A stretch of DNA of 64,000 nucleotides from JBMNCQ01 sp049366715 (GTDB lineage: Bacteria > Bacillota > Peptococcia > Peptococcales > BICA1-8): assembly GCA_049366715.1 (NCBI GenBank), contig JBMNCQ010000037.1:61421-125420 (forward strand). Direction: 5' to 3'. Shown piece by piece: positions 25,982-34,462 of this stretch. Under the pieces are notes generated by a model. The model did no database searches and was not told the DNA's origin. It saw only the letters and a list, made by a program, of their open reading frames with translations. Position 1 is the stretch's first letter; every line of letters begins with the position of its first letter. The translations under genes and the position numbers were made by a program.

Positions 25982-26414
25982 AAAAGCACCTCCCCAAAGT
26001 TATGTATTATTATTTTAACCAGGATTGCCATGATTATAGCCTGGCTGTAAGAAAAAGATATCTGTATCGTTTTCTTTCAATCCTTTTGAGATGGCAAATT
26101 AATGCAGTTTTAAATCAAGGTTAGTAATATTTTTAGAATATATAAAAAATGCTGGATATAATGCTAATACTATTGGAAAGATTATATAAAGATTATGTTA
26201 GGTAAAAAATTTTTTAATATGTTATACTAAATGATGCAATCATCGCGGTAAGGCGCTGGTTAAGATGAGGACAATTTTTTTATTAATATTAATCTCCTTA
26301 TGTTTGGAAATTTTATTTTTATATGTAGTTGGAATTACATACAGATCATAATTGCCTGGTTTATCTTAATATTAGCAATTAAATATTTTTATAAGAAGAA
26401 GGAGGTATTGTTTA
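25982..26414. other. Divergent promoter region
   Basis: 433 AT-rich bases between DUF438 (-) and NhaC (+). On the plus strand an extended -10, TGTTATACT (26220-26228), would serve the antiporter. On the minus strand TATAAT (26033-26038) would serve DUF438. A hydrophobic open frame at 26300-26536 overlaps the start of the antiporter gene and lacks a ribosome site. Confidence 0.45.
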
Positions 26415-27833
26415 ATGAAGGAACGGAAAAAACTTTCTTTGTTTCTGGCGTGTTTACCGATTCTTGTAGTTATTTTTATGGGTTTAATGTCAGTAATGAA
26501 ATGGAAGGCAGGAATGCACACTCCTTTAATCGGTAGTATTATTACCGCAGCTTTAATAGGGAAGTATCTGGGTATTTCCTGGGATGAAATGGAGAAAGGA
26601 CTCGTAGAGGGCGTTGCCAGAGCTTTACCGGCGTTATTTATTATGTTAATAGTAGGAACAATCATAGGCTCTTGGATAGCCGGAGGCATAATTCCAACCT
26701 TAATTTATTACGGGCTAAAGCTCATTAGTCCTAAAGTTTTGGTTCCGGCCAGTGCATTTGTAACAGCAATCGTTTCTCTTTCAACGGGAACTTCCTTTAC
26801 ATCTTTAGCTACCGTAGGTTTGGCTTTAATGGCTACGGGTGTAAGTATGGGCTTCCCCGCCCCTTTAGTGGCAGGGGCCGTTATCTCGGGGGCCTATTTC
26901 GGGGATAAGCTGTCTCCCCTTTCCGATACAACAAATCTTGCACCGGCGATGGCCGGCTGCACACTTTTTGAACATGTTGGACATATGCTGTGGGATACTA
27001 TTCCGGCATTTCTTTGTTCCCTGATACTGTATTATTTTATTGGTTTAAAATATGCTACTTCCTCTTTGGCTCAGCCTGAACAAATTCAAGCAATTTTTAC
27101 CGGGTTGGAAAATTCCTTTATAATCAGTCCTTGGTTATTATTAATCCCCATTATTACGATAGTGCTGGCAGTGAAAAAAGTACCTGCTATTCCGGCTTTA
27201 GCCTGTGTATCGGTTCTAGGTGCTATTTGTGCCATGTTGTTTCAAGGTGTTGGCTTTGGGGGCATATTGAATGCAATAACCTTTGGTTTTACCAGCAATA
27301 CGGAGATAAAAATGGTGGACAGCCTATTATCACGCGGGGGTATTGTTGCTATGGGCGGGACAATAATTCTGCTGACTTTAGCCACTGCGTTAGGAGGAAT
27401 ACTGGAAAAAATAGGATCACTAGAAGTATTACTTACCTCGATTATGAAAAGAGTCAAGTCAAATGGTCAGCTTATGCTGGCAACATTATTCAGTGGTTTA
27501 GCTATTGCATTTGCAACAGGTGCGCAATTACTGGCAGTCATTGTACCGGCCAGAATGTTTGTTCCTGCTTTCAAGGAGAGAAACCTGCATACTAAGAATC
27601 TTTCCCGGGCTGCGGAGGCCGTCGGAACAGTTGGTATAAATTTAGTGCCTTGGAGTGTTCCGGCACTTTTTGCTCAAAATATTCTGGGAGTTGAACCTTC
27701 CCAGTTTATACCATATATATTCTTTGCGTATTTCGTAATCATCGCCAATGCTATTTATGGCTATACCGGTATTTCAATAGCAAAAATATCTAAAGAGGAT
27801 AAAGAATTGGCAGATACAAATATTAAGGCCTAA
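26415..27833 (+). CDS. nhaC: NhaC-family Na+/H+ antiporter
   Basis: A 472-residue inner-membrane protein with about 12 hydrophobic segments. The conserved STGTSFTSLATVGLAL and SGAYFGDKLSPLSDTTNLAPAM regions place it in the NhaC family, which includes sodium/proton and malate/lactate-type exchangers. AGAAGGAGG precedes ATG 26415 and a terminator follows at 27927, so it is monocistronic. Substrate specificity within the family cannot be assigned. Confidence 0.88.
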   Translation: MKERKKLSLFLACLPILVVIFMGLMSVMKWKAGMHTPLIGSIITAALIGKYLGISWDEMEKGLVEGVARALPALFIMLIVGTIIGSWIAGGIIPTLIYYGLKLISPKVLVPASAFVTAIVSLSTGTSFTSLATVGLALMATGVSMGFPAPLVAGAVISGAYFGDKLSPLSDTTNLAPAMAGCTLFEHVGHMLWDTIPAFLCSLILYYFIGLKYATSSLAQPEQIQAIFTGLENSFIISPWLLLIPIITIVLAVKKVPAIPALACVSVLGAICAMLFQGVGFGGILNAITFGFTSNTEIKMVDSLLSRGGIVAMGGTIILLTLATALGGILEKIGSLEVLLTSIMKRVKSNGQLMLATLFSGLAIAFATGAQLLAVIVPARMFVPAFKERNLHTKNLSRAAEAVGTVGINLVPWSVPALFAQNILGVEPSQFIPYIFFAYFVIIANAIYGYTGISIAKISKEDKELADTNIKA

Positions 27834-27926
27834 TATCCGCCGGGATTCAATTATGCGATGTTCTAGGCAATAGCAGTTTGAACTTATTAGTATGGATATT
27901 GCAAACAGCTATACCGGGAAATTATC

Positions 27927-27962
27927 TAAAAAGCTTATGTCTATTAGACTAAGCTTTTTATT
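27927..27962 (+). terminator. Rho-independent terminator
   Basis: AAAAAGCTTA and TAAGCTTTTT enclose an inner GTCT-ATT-AGAC stem with one bulged base, followed by more T. Confidence 0.82.
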
Positions 27963-28243
27963 ATTGTTTCCAGGGAGTGATAAAATCCGTAAGTTTTAAA
28001 AAGCAGGTTCTTACTGTTGACATGGCAAATATTTGACTGGTTTAAGTTGGTTTCTCCTGCTGTTGATTCTCCGGATATTCGTAATTCAGAATTTTACAAC
28101 TGTGGAGTGTTAGGACTGGTAAAACAGTCCGGAACAATAATAAAATGGCGGCAACCGTGAATGTGGGTGGTTTGTCGGCAGTAAAGATCAGGAAAATGAA
28201 AGCAATTAGCGTCTTGAGGGATTCCGGAGGGAACTCCAAAAAT

Positions 28244-28261
28244 AAGGGAATAATTCAAGCC
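28244..28261 (+). repeat. 18-bp direct repeat, copy 1
   Basis: AAGGGAATAATTCAAGCC is repeated exactly at 30475-30492; both are followed by T or G and then GACC. The pair flanks the phasin-UbiB gene pair. Confidence 0.75.
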
Positions 28262-28435
28262 TGACCCCATTAACCGTTAACTGTCAATGACTTTGGTGAA
28301 TACCAACCCCTTTGTCTGACTTTTGGGTTTGTTGTAAATTATTGGAGCAGAGGGGGTTAATATATAATTTTTATGAATGAATAAAGAAAGATATAAGAAA
28401 AATAAAAGAAAAGTAAAAAACAGGAGGATACCGTA

Positions 28436-28738
28436 ATGAAAACTATGCTGAAAAAAGGTTTATCTTTAGGGTTGGGGTTAGCTGTGATCAGTAAAGAAAA
28501 GGCTGAAAAATTTGTAGATGAGCTGGTTAAAAAAGGAGAAATAAACCGAGAAGAGTCCAAAGAATTTGTTGATCAATTGTTACAGAAAAGCGCAGAAACT
28601 CAAAAAGAGTTAGAGCAGATGATACAAAAGAAAATGGAGGAACTGCTGAGGAAATCGAATTTAGCAACCAAAGAAGATATCCAGAGTTTGGAACAGCGTA
28701 TCGAGGAATTAAACTTCCGGCAAGATAAGCCTGAGTGA
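28436..28738 (+). CDS. Phasin/PhaF-like small coiled-coil protein
   Basis: A 100-residue protein: a short hydrophobic N-terminus (LKKGLSLGLGLAVIS), then a highly charged helical region (EKAEKFVDELVKKGEI, EESKEFVDQLLQK) and a C-terminal coiled coil (about 60-95). This pattern matches the phasin / PHA-granule regulator-like proteins often encoded just upstream of UbiB-type kinases in Firmicutes. ACAGGAGG precedes ATG 28436. The stop lies 36 bp before the kinase start. Role is unproven. Confidence 0.75.
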   Translation: MKTMLKKGLSLGLGLAVISKEKAEKFVDELVKKGEINREESKEFVDQLLQKSAETQKELEQMIQKKMEELLRKSNLATKEDIQSLEQRIEELNFRQDKPE

Positions 28739-28773
28739 AAGGAGCAGGATGGGGAAAAGGAGGAGAACCTATT

Positions 28774-30438
28774 TTGGGAAAAAGAGTCCGGCATATTCAA
28801 CGCTATCGGGATATCGTAGCAGCTTTATCCCGTAATGGATTTGAATTTATTGTCAAGGAATTGGGACTTCTTGATTTTCTTTCATTACCTAAAGGATTTA
28901 CCGGAGGCAGTGGGGAGATTTATAGTAAAACCCTGGGGGAACGAGTCAGATTATTTTTGGAAGAATTAGGCCCGACTTTTGTGAAGATGGGACAAATTGC
29001 CAGCACACGGTCTGATTTAATTTCGAAAGAGATTATTCATGAGCTGGAGAAACTGCAGGATCATGTGTCCCCTTTCTCATTTACAGAAGTGCAGTTAATT
29101 ATCCGGCAGGAATTGAAAGGCACCGTAGATGCCATATTTGCAGAGTTTCATGAAATTCCCTTTGCTGCCGCATCTATCGGGCAGGTACATTTCGGGGTGT
29201 TAAAGTCGGGTGAACAGGTAGCGGTTAAAGTTCAGCGTCCCAACATTAGAAATATCGTGGAAACGGATTTAGAAATTCTGCAAGAGTTAGCAATTCTTGC
29301 GGAGTTTCGTTTAAAATGGGCGTCCCGGTATCAAGTGCGGGATATTGTCGAAGAATTTTCCAAGTCCCTGAGAGCTGAATTAGACTATACCATTGAAGGG
29401 CAAAACGCGGAAAGGATTGCCAAGCAGTTTGCAAAGGATCCGAAAATTTGTATCCCCGGCGTTTATTGGGATTATTCAACACCTAAAGTGCTGACTATGG
29501 AATACGTGGAAGGTATAAAATTGCAGGAAGTAAAAAATCCCGATCAAAAAACATATAACTCCGGGGTCCTGGCTGAGCGGTTAGTCCGTGCCTTTTTTCA
29601 GCAAATTTTAGTCGAAGGCTTTTTTCATGCAGACCCCCATCCTGGAAATATCCTGGTAAAGCCGGAGGGGGTTATTGTTTTTATGGATTTTGGTATGGTT
29701 GGACATCTTACCCCTGAAATGAGAACTCATTTTGCTTCTTTAGTTATCGCCATGATGCGTCAAAGTACGGAGGGAGTGATCAGTGCCATTACCCGGATGG
29801 GACTGGTGCCTGATGATGCCAATATGCGGTTGTTAAGGTCGGACGTAGATCAGCTAAGGGAAAAATACTATAATATCCCTTTAAGTCAGATCAGTCTTGG
29901 TGAGGCAGTTAAAGAGCTTTTTTCCGTGGCATATCAACACCATATTAGAATTCCGGCAGATTTAACTTTATTGGCCAAGACACTTCTCACCATTGAAGGA
30001 ACTGCGGAACAATTAGACCCGGAGCTCAGTATTATCAAAATAGCTGAACCCTTTGGCCGGCAGCTCCTTAAGGAACGGTATCACCCCAGGAAGATAGCGG
30101 AAAATGTTTTAAATAACCTGTTTGAATATGGAGAAATACTGGCGGAATTACCCAAACGCATCCAAGAATTGAATATGGTCATGCAAAAGGGGAAAATGCG
30201 TCTGGAAATCACGGTCCCTGAACTTGAACTGCTTTTGGCGAAATTAGACCGGGTCGGTAACAGGTTGTCTTTTAGTATTGTTTTACTTGCATTTAGCATC
30301 ATTATGTCCGGACTGATTATCGGGGGGAGTCAATCAACTTTTTTTTGGAATATCCCCGCTGTTGAAATTGGATTTGGAGTAGTCACATTGATGTTTCTCT
30401 GGCTGTTATACGCTATGTTCAAATCGGGCAGATTCTGA
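28774..30438 (+). CDS. ABC1/UbiB-family atypical kinase
   Basis: A 554-residue protein. The KxGQ motif appears as FVKMGQIASTRSDL, and the ABC1 core has AAASIGQVHFG (alanine-rich loop), VAVKVQRPNI (lysine), FFHADPHPGNI and VIVFMDFGMVG (metal-binding Asp). Two hydrophobic C-terminal helices (about 490-550) anchor it in the membrane. The start is TTG 28774 with AGGAGG at 28758-28763; GTG 28735 is an alternative. In other bacteria UbiB supports quinone or isoprenoid-lipid metabolism. No quinone genes are visible here. Confidence 0.87.
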   Translation: MGKRVRHIQRYRDIVAALSRNGFEFIVKELGLLDFLSLPKGFTGGSGEIYSKTLGERVRLFLEELGPTFVKMGQIASTRSDLISKEIIHELEKLQDHVSPFSFTEVQLIIRQELKGTVDAIFAEFHEIPFAAASIGQVHFGVLKSGEQVAVKVQRPNIRNIVETDLEILQELAILAEFRLKWASRYQVRDIVEEFSKSLRAELDYTIEGQNAERIAKQFAKDPKICIPGVYWDYSTPKVLTMEYVEGIKLQEVKNPDQKTYNSGVLAERLVRAFFQQILVEGFFHADPHPGNILVKPEGVIVFMDFGMVGHLTPEMRTHFASLVIAMMRQSTEGVISAITRMGLVPDDANMRLLRSDVDQLREKYYNIPLSQISLGEAVKELFSVAYQHHIRIPADLTLLAKTLLTIEGTAEQLDPELSIIKIAEPFGRQLLKERYHPRKIAENVLNNLFEYGEILAELPKRIQELNMVMQKGKMRLEITVPELELLLAKLDRVGNRLSFSIVLLAFSIIMSGLIIGGSQSTFFWNIPAVEIGFGVVTLMFLWLLYAMFKSGRF

Positions 30439-30474
30439 TTTCTTCCGGAAAAGGATCAATTCCCATGACAAATC

Positions 30475-30492
30475 AAGGGAATAATTCAAGCC
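30475..30492 (+). repeat. 18-bp direct repeat, copy 2
   Basis: An exact copy of the element at 28244-28261, located 37 bp after the UbiB stop codon. Confidence 0.75.
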
Positions 30493-30574
30493 GGACCTCC
30501 TGACCACATTTGTAAAAGAGATTAAGCTTTGCCTGCTGCAAAAACAGGCATTTATTCCCGGAAGCATCAGAAGG

Positions 30575-30621
30575 GGCCAAAAGAGCCCTGTTTTAAAATC
30601 TAAAACAGGGCTCTTTTGGCC
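30575..30621. terminator. Strong bidirectional terminator
   Basis: A perfect 21-bp stem (GGCCAAAAGAGCCCTGTTTTA and its complement) with a 5-nt loop between the converging UbiB and arylsulfotransferase genes. Confidence 0.88.
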
Positions 30622-30775
30622 AATTTTAAAGCTGAAAATACCTTAAATCAAGTATATTGCCATGGTTGATGGTGTAATAGGCCCCCATAGCTGTCTTTTT
30701 AGATCCATGGCAGTAAATTTAAACCTTAAAAGGAAATATTATTTTTGAGGGGGACGTTAGGATTTTCGGCTATAA

Positions 30776-32434
30776 CTATTCTTCTGCAACTAATTCACCC
30801 TTTTGGACGCCTTCTCTGCCTAATTGATATTCTTGTTCGTCTTTATATGCCTTCATTCTTTCTACCCGATAGTAGTTAGCAGCAGTGATTCCATTAACTT
30901 CAATTTCGAATATTACTTTATCTTTGTTTATTTCTATAATATGGGCTATACCATAACCTTCCCCGGCGACTAAAGGCCATGGTGAGTTTGCAATGCTACC
31001 ATCGTTGTTAAAAGCGATTCCGCCGAAATTAATGAGGTAATGTTTACCACCAAAGTAATCAACATCGCCAATATATGAAGTGAATAGAGAGCTTCCTCTT
31101 TCTTTACCATATTGCCAAATTTGTTTTACCGTCAAATCATTTTCGTTTACACGGTAAATAACCCCTCGGGAATAATTATCTTTAGCTTCTAAGGCTGTAG
31201 CGGGATCTTTCGACCGGTAGTTTCCGTTGTCATAAAGGAAGATGTCTCCGTTTGGGAGTTTCATTACGGCATGTTGACCATATTGATATTCAAAATTTTT
31301 GCCAACGGGGGTCAATATCTTTTCGATCAAATTCTCCGGCCAGTAGTCATTAGGATCAGATAAGATCCAAAGAACCTCTTTGGTATCTAAGTCTACCTTA
31401 AAGACCACATCTTGATGCCTAGCCGATACCAGAATGGAATTATCCTCCTCCACATACCAAACTGCGTTAATATGGAGCCAATCATGGGTATCGTCACCGT
31501 AAGTTGGGTCTGAACTGGGTTTTTGGGGATCGGGGCAAATATTGAAAATCTCCCGGCAATCAATCCGGTCTTTAACCAGGCCGGTTTCTCTATCAAGTAT
31601 TACAATATAATCTTCTGTTGTATCACGACCTGCTTTTTCGGTTACCACTATAAAATCACCGTTGGGCATTTCCCTTACTTCATGATGAATTCCTGTACGA
31701 AGAAATTCGGTATATATTTTTCCCATCAAATCCATTTCATAAAAACTTGCATGATAATAAGGTGATTTTTCAAGTTTTTCAGATACGAGCTGAATGTGCC
31801 CATTTGCTAATCTTCTGATAGGTCCGACAACACCGGCATTTTTATCATCAAGATACCATCTTATATCTCCGTTAATATCTACGGCGAATGGTCTGTTTAC
31901 TTCCGCAAAGGAGCCAACCATAAATGTCAACCCGTCTTCTACTTGACCCGGGACCGCTTTAAGCACATCAACATTCGGGAAATCAGATGGTAAAGGAGAT
32001 GTCTCAATTATAAAACGTTTTGTTATAGTTTCACCTTTTTTGTAATCAATTTTTAATTTAACTTCATTATTTTTTCCTGCATATAATCCGTAGACCGGTA
32101 TCTCGTGATGTTTAGTAAATGTCTTAAAATTATGAGAAATTGTAGAGTGAGAATTTTTACCCTTTACAGTAAGTTCAATTCGAGCCGGTTGTGGGGTATC
32201 AAACATGATTAAAGCAGTGAGGGGGGACCAGCCATACGGGTTAATTTTGACGAGAGGATTATCAAGATCATAGTCCCTCCCTTCAAACTCGGCGAGTATA
32301 TCTCTTTCAATTTGTGCTTGGTTAACTAATCGATCGTCATTTGAAAAATCTGAAGCTGCTCCCCATGCAATACTTGCAAATAACATAAAGAGTATAATCG
32401 TTAGCATTGTTGCTACGCAAGCTTTTCTTTTCAT
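30776..32434 (-). CDS. Arylsulfate sulfotransferase (ASST), exported
   Basis: A 552-residue secreted protein with a Sec signal peptide (MKRKACVATM plus a hydrophobic core, cleavage near AWGAAS, about residue 26). It matches bacterial ASST, which moves sulfate from one phenolic ester to another phenol without PAPS. The active-site pattern known from the E. coli enzyme can be placed: His251 in HHEVREMPNGD, His321 in WLHIN, Arg339 in SARH, and the nucleophile His388 in YGQHAVMKLPNGD. Cys293 and Cys300 could form a disulfide. GGAGGGG precedes the ATG. No DsbA/DsbB-like partner is adjacent, unlike in enterobacteria. Confidence 0.87.
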   Translation of the reverse strand: MKRKACVATMLTIILFMLFASIAWGAASDFSNDDRLVNQAQIERDILAEFEGRDYDLDNPLVKINPYGWSPLTALIMFDTPQPARIELTVKGKNSHSTISHNFKTFTKHHEIPVYGLYAGKNNEVKLKIDYKKGETITKRFIIETSPLPSDFPNVDVLKAVPGQVEDGLTFMVGSFAEVNRPFAVDINGDIRWYLDDKNAGVVGPIRRLANGHIQLVSEKLEKSPYYHASFYEMDLMGKIYTEFLRTGIHHEVREMPNGDFIVVTEKAGRDTTEDYIVILDRETGLVKDRIDCREIFNICPDPQKPSSDPTYGDDTHDWLHINAVWYVEEDNSILVSARHQDVVFKVDLDTKEVLWILSDPNDYWPENLIEKILTPVGKNFEYQYGQHAVMKLPNGDIFLYDNGNYRSKDPATALEAKDNYSRGVIYRVNENDLTVKQIWQYGKERGSSLFTSYIGDVDYFGGKHYLINFGGIAFNNDGSIANSPWPLVAGEGYGIAHIIEINKDKVIFEIEVNGITAANYYRVERMKAYKDEQEYQLGREGVQKGELVAEE

Positions 32435-32953
32435 GAAAACCCCTCCTTGTATCTAAAAGTTAAGTTTTTACAGAGCTGTCTTTTAAATTCACTCCTTTCA
32501 TTACATCATATAATTATCAGGATGCTATCTAAGTTTCTGTTAACACAAGAACTACTAAAAATGTATCAAAATTACATGTAAAAAAATGTAATTTAAGTTA
32601 CAATTAGTAAAAAAATTTATAATAAATATAAAAAATATTATTAGGTATTAAATGTAAGAGTAAATAAAATCATTACCCGCCAGGGAAGAAAATAAACCCT
32701 GTCCCTACCAAGGTCATTACCACGGCAGTGCAAGCTGCTTTTTTTTTAGCTGTCTTCATAGAATATTTCCAAAGTAGAGAGAATGAAGTGCGCATTTGGG
32801 AATGCGCATTTTGGGGCGACAGATAAATAAACTTGATTAACATCTGAACTGTCTCTTGGGCAAGGGAAGCAGTGAACTGGGCAAAGAATGTCAGGTATTT
32901 TCGTTGTTGATATAATATAATAACGAAAAGATATCTGATAGGAGGGTCATATT
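32435..32953. other. Divergent intergenic region (519 bp)
   Basis: AT-rich promoter DNA for the sulfotransferase and the AraC-like gene. It contains a hairpin, TGCGCATT-TGGG-AATGCGCA (32789-32808), followed by TTTT, which may be a terminator for an unseen short transcript. No open frame looks coding. Confidence 0.45.
32789..32808. repeat. Perfect 8-bp hairpin
   Basis: TGCGCATT and AATGCGCA around TGGG, followed by TTTTGGGG, 145 bp before the AraC-like gene. Terminator or operator. Confidence 0.45.
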
Positions 32954-33367
32954 ATGGATTATGAAGGGAAAATCCAAAATTCACTTAATTATATTGAAGA
33001 TAATTTATGTGAAAAAATGAAATTAATTGAGATAGCGAAACAATCCTACTTCTCAGAATACTATTTTCATAAACTTTTTCGTAATATTGTTGGAACGACT
33101 GTTATGGACTATATTAGAAAGAGACGGCTTACGGAAGCGGCAAAAGACTTAGTTAAAACGAATGAGCAGATAACCGAGATAGCTTTTAAATATCAGTTTA
33201 GTTCAGGAGAGTCATTTTCCAGGGCCTTTAAAAGAATGTATGGGATGAGTCCCAGAAAATATAGAAATACCGCTGAAACTGAATATTCTCATAATAGACG
33301 TATGTATAGCAAATATGCCAAGAAGTCCTCCCGCTGTGGAGGGACAGTACTTTCTCTGGCAGCATAA
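32954..33367 (+). CDS. AraC-type DNA-binding protein, single domain
   Basis: A 137-residue regulator made almost only of the AraC double helix-turn-helix (residues about 8-105): LIEIAKQSYFSEYYFHKLFR and ITEIAFKYQFSSGESFSRAFKRMYG, ending GMSPRKYR. It lacks a ligand domain, like MarA and SoxS, and adds a basic tail of about 30 residues with two cysteines region KSSRCGG. GATAGGAGG precedes ATG 32954. It lies 49 bp before the ClpP gene. Its targets are unknown. Confidence 0.85.
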   Translation: MDYEGKIQNSLNYIEDNLCEKMKLIEIAKQSYFSEYYFHKLFRNIVGTTVMDYIRKRRLTEAAKDLVKTNEQITEIAFKYQFSSGESFSRAFKRMYGMSPRKYRNTAETEYSHNRRMYSKYAKKSSRCGGTVLSLAA

Positions 33368-33416
33368 ATGATCTGATTGTCAAAAAGTGTATATAAAATA
33401 GCAGGGGTGATTATAG

Positions 33417-34004
33417 ATGAGCCTGGTACCGGTTGTTATCGAACAAACAAATCGGGGAGAACGTTCGTATGATATTTATTCAAGATTATTGAATGACAGA
33501 ATAATTGTCTTAAGTGAGACGGTGAATGATGCAACTGCAAGTTTAATTGTTGCTCAGCTGCTATTTTTAGAAGCCGCAGATCCGGATAAAGATATTAGTT
33601 TTTATATAAATAGCCCGGGAGGATCTATTACAGCAGGGTTTGCTGTTTATGATACAATGCAGTACATCAAGCCTGATGTGTCTACAATATGTGTAGGGTC
33701 TGCCGCCAGCATGGGGTCTTTCTTACTTGCGGCAGGTGCCAAGGGAAAACGCTTTGCCTTGCCGAACAGTGAAATACTAATACATCAACCCCTGGTTACC
33801 GGCGGGATACAGGGGCAGGCTACCGATATAAAGATACATGCAGATCAGTTGCTAAAAACCAAAAATAAAATAAATAGAATATATAGTGAGAAAACCGGAC
33901 AGCCTTTAGCAAAGATTGCGAAGGATGTGGAAAGGGATTTTTATATGACGTCCGAAGAAGCAAAAGCATATGGATTAATTGATGAAATACTGGTAAGGAA
34001 ATAG
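33417..34004 (+). CDS. clpP: ATP-dependent Clp protease proteolytic subunit (paralogue)
   Basis: A 195-residue serine peptidase of the ClpP family. Catalytic Ser98 is in GSAASMGS, His123 in LIHQPL and the acidic residue in DVERD (170-174); FYINSPGGSITAG is the oxyanion-loop signature. Length is normal. The usual partners tig, clpX and lon are absent, so this is probably a second ClpP copy. AGGGGTG precedes ATG 33417. A short AraC-like gene lies upstream. A terminator follows. Confidence 0.9.
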   Translation: MSLVPVVIEQTNRGERSYDIYSRLLNDRIIVLSETVNDATASLIVAQLLFLEAADPDKDISFYINSPGGSITAGFAVYDTMQYIKPDVSTICVGSAASMGSFLLAAGAKGKRFALPNSEILIHQPLVTGGIQGQATDIKIHADQLLKTKNKINRIYSEKTGQPLAKIAKDVERDFYMTSEEAKAYGLIDEILVRK

Positions 34005-34055
34005 CAAAGGTTCATTATGATATCCTCAATTATGTCCGGCAATTTTAACAGACAG

Positions 34056-34086
34056 AAAAGACAAGTGCGATGCTTGTCTTTTTTTA
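34056..34086 (+). terminator. Rho-independent terminator
   Basis: AAAAGACAAG and CTTGTCTTTTTTT enclose a 7-nt loop, 51 bp after the ClpP stop codon. Confidence 0.87.
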
Positions 34087-34235
34087 CATTTAAGGAAAGC
34101 CGGCTAACGAAAAGGACTGAGCAGTAAATATTAAAAGACGGGTTTTCGGAGGGAATCCTTATGCCAGGTTGTATCGGGAGATGATCATGATCGGAAAATA
34201 CATTCCTTTTGCGGCCTAAAATCTATGAACGTGCT

Positions 34236-34327
34236 GTGCAGATCTGCACTTTTCCGTGATTTTCTGCACAAACTTAGATCACACTGCTTTAGATTTAATG
34301 ACGGGTCATAATTGTGCTTTCTTGCAC
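34236..34327. promoter_or_regulatory. Three 14-bp activator sites, GTG-N6-TGCAC type
   Basis: GTGCAGATCTGCAC (34236-34249, perfect palindrome), GTGATTTTCTGCAC (34256-34269) and GTGCTTTCTTGCAC (34314-34327). They lie about 180, 160 and 100 bp before the -24 element at 34414, normal for sigma-54 enhancers. Related 14-mers occur at 39627 and 39704, and a 13/14 match at 37334-37347 before the activator gene. Confidence 0.75.
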
Positions 34328-34411
34328 TTTTAACGGGGAACAGTCGCAATGGTGAAGTATTTTAAACGCACTTATACCGCCAATTTTCGTTCATAACCTG
34401 TGCTGATTGCC

Positions 34412-34428
34412 CTGGCATGAATATTGCA
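34412..34428 (+). promoter_or_regulatory. Sigma-54 (-24/-12) promoter
   Basis: CTGGCAT-GAATA-TTGCA: GG at 34414-34415 and GC at 34426-34427 with exactly 10 bp between. Start would be near 34438, just ahead of the dehydratase gene. Confidence 0.88.
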
Positions 34429-34462
34429 TAATTATATTGCATAAAAACAAGGAGGTGCTGAT

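Larger units (their letters stand above)
27834..28435. other. Intergenic region (602 bp)
   Basis: Contains the NhaC terminator at 27927 and one copy of an 18-bp repeat at 28244-28261. A 28042-28239 open frame on the minus strand has no coding character. No other gene is evident. Confidence 0.5.
30439..30775. other. Convergent intergenic region
   Basis: Holds the second copy of the 18-bp repeat (30475-30492), a very strong hairpin (30575-30621) and a separate CCATGG-centred inverted repeat, TGCCATGG (30658-30665) with CCATGGCA (30705-30712). No gene was recognised. Confidence 0.5.

Noticed and set aside
26300..26536. 78-codon frame before NhaC
   Set aside because: Starts with a hydrophobic stretch but overlaps the antiporter gene out of frame and has no ribosome site.
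27131..27595. 154-codon frame inside the antiporter gene
   Set aside because: Out-of-frame shadow with odd composition; the NhaC frame explains the sequence.
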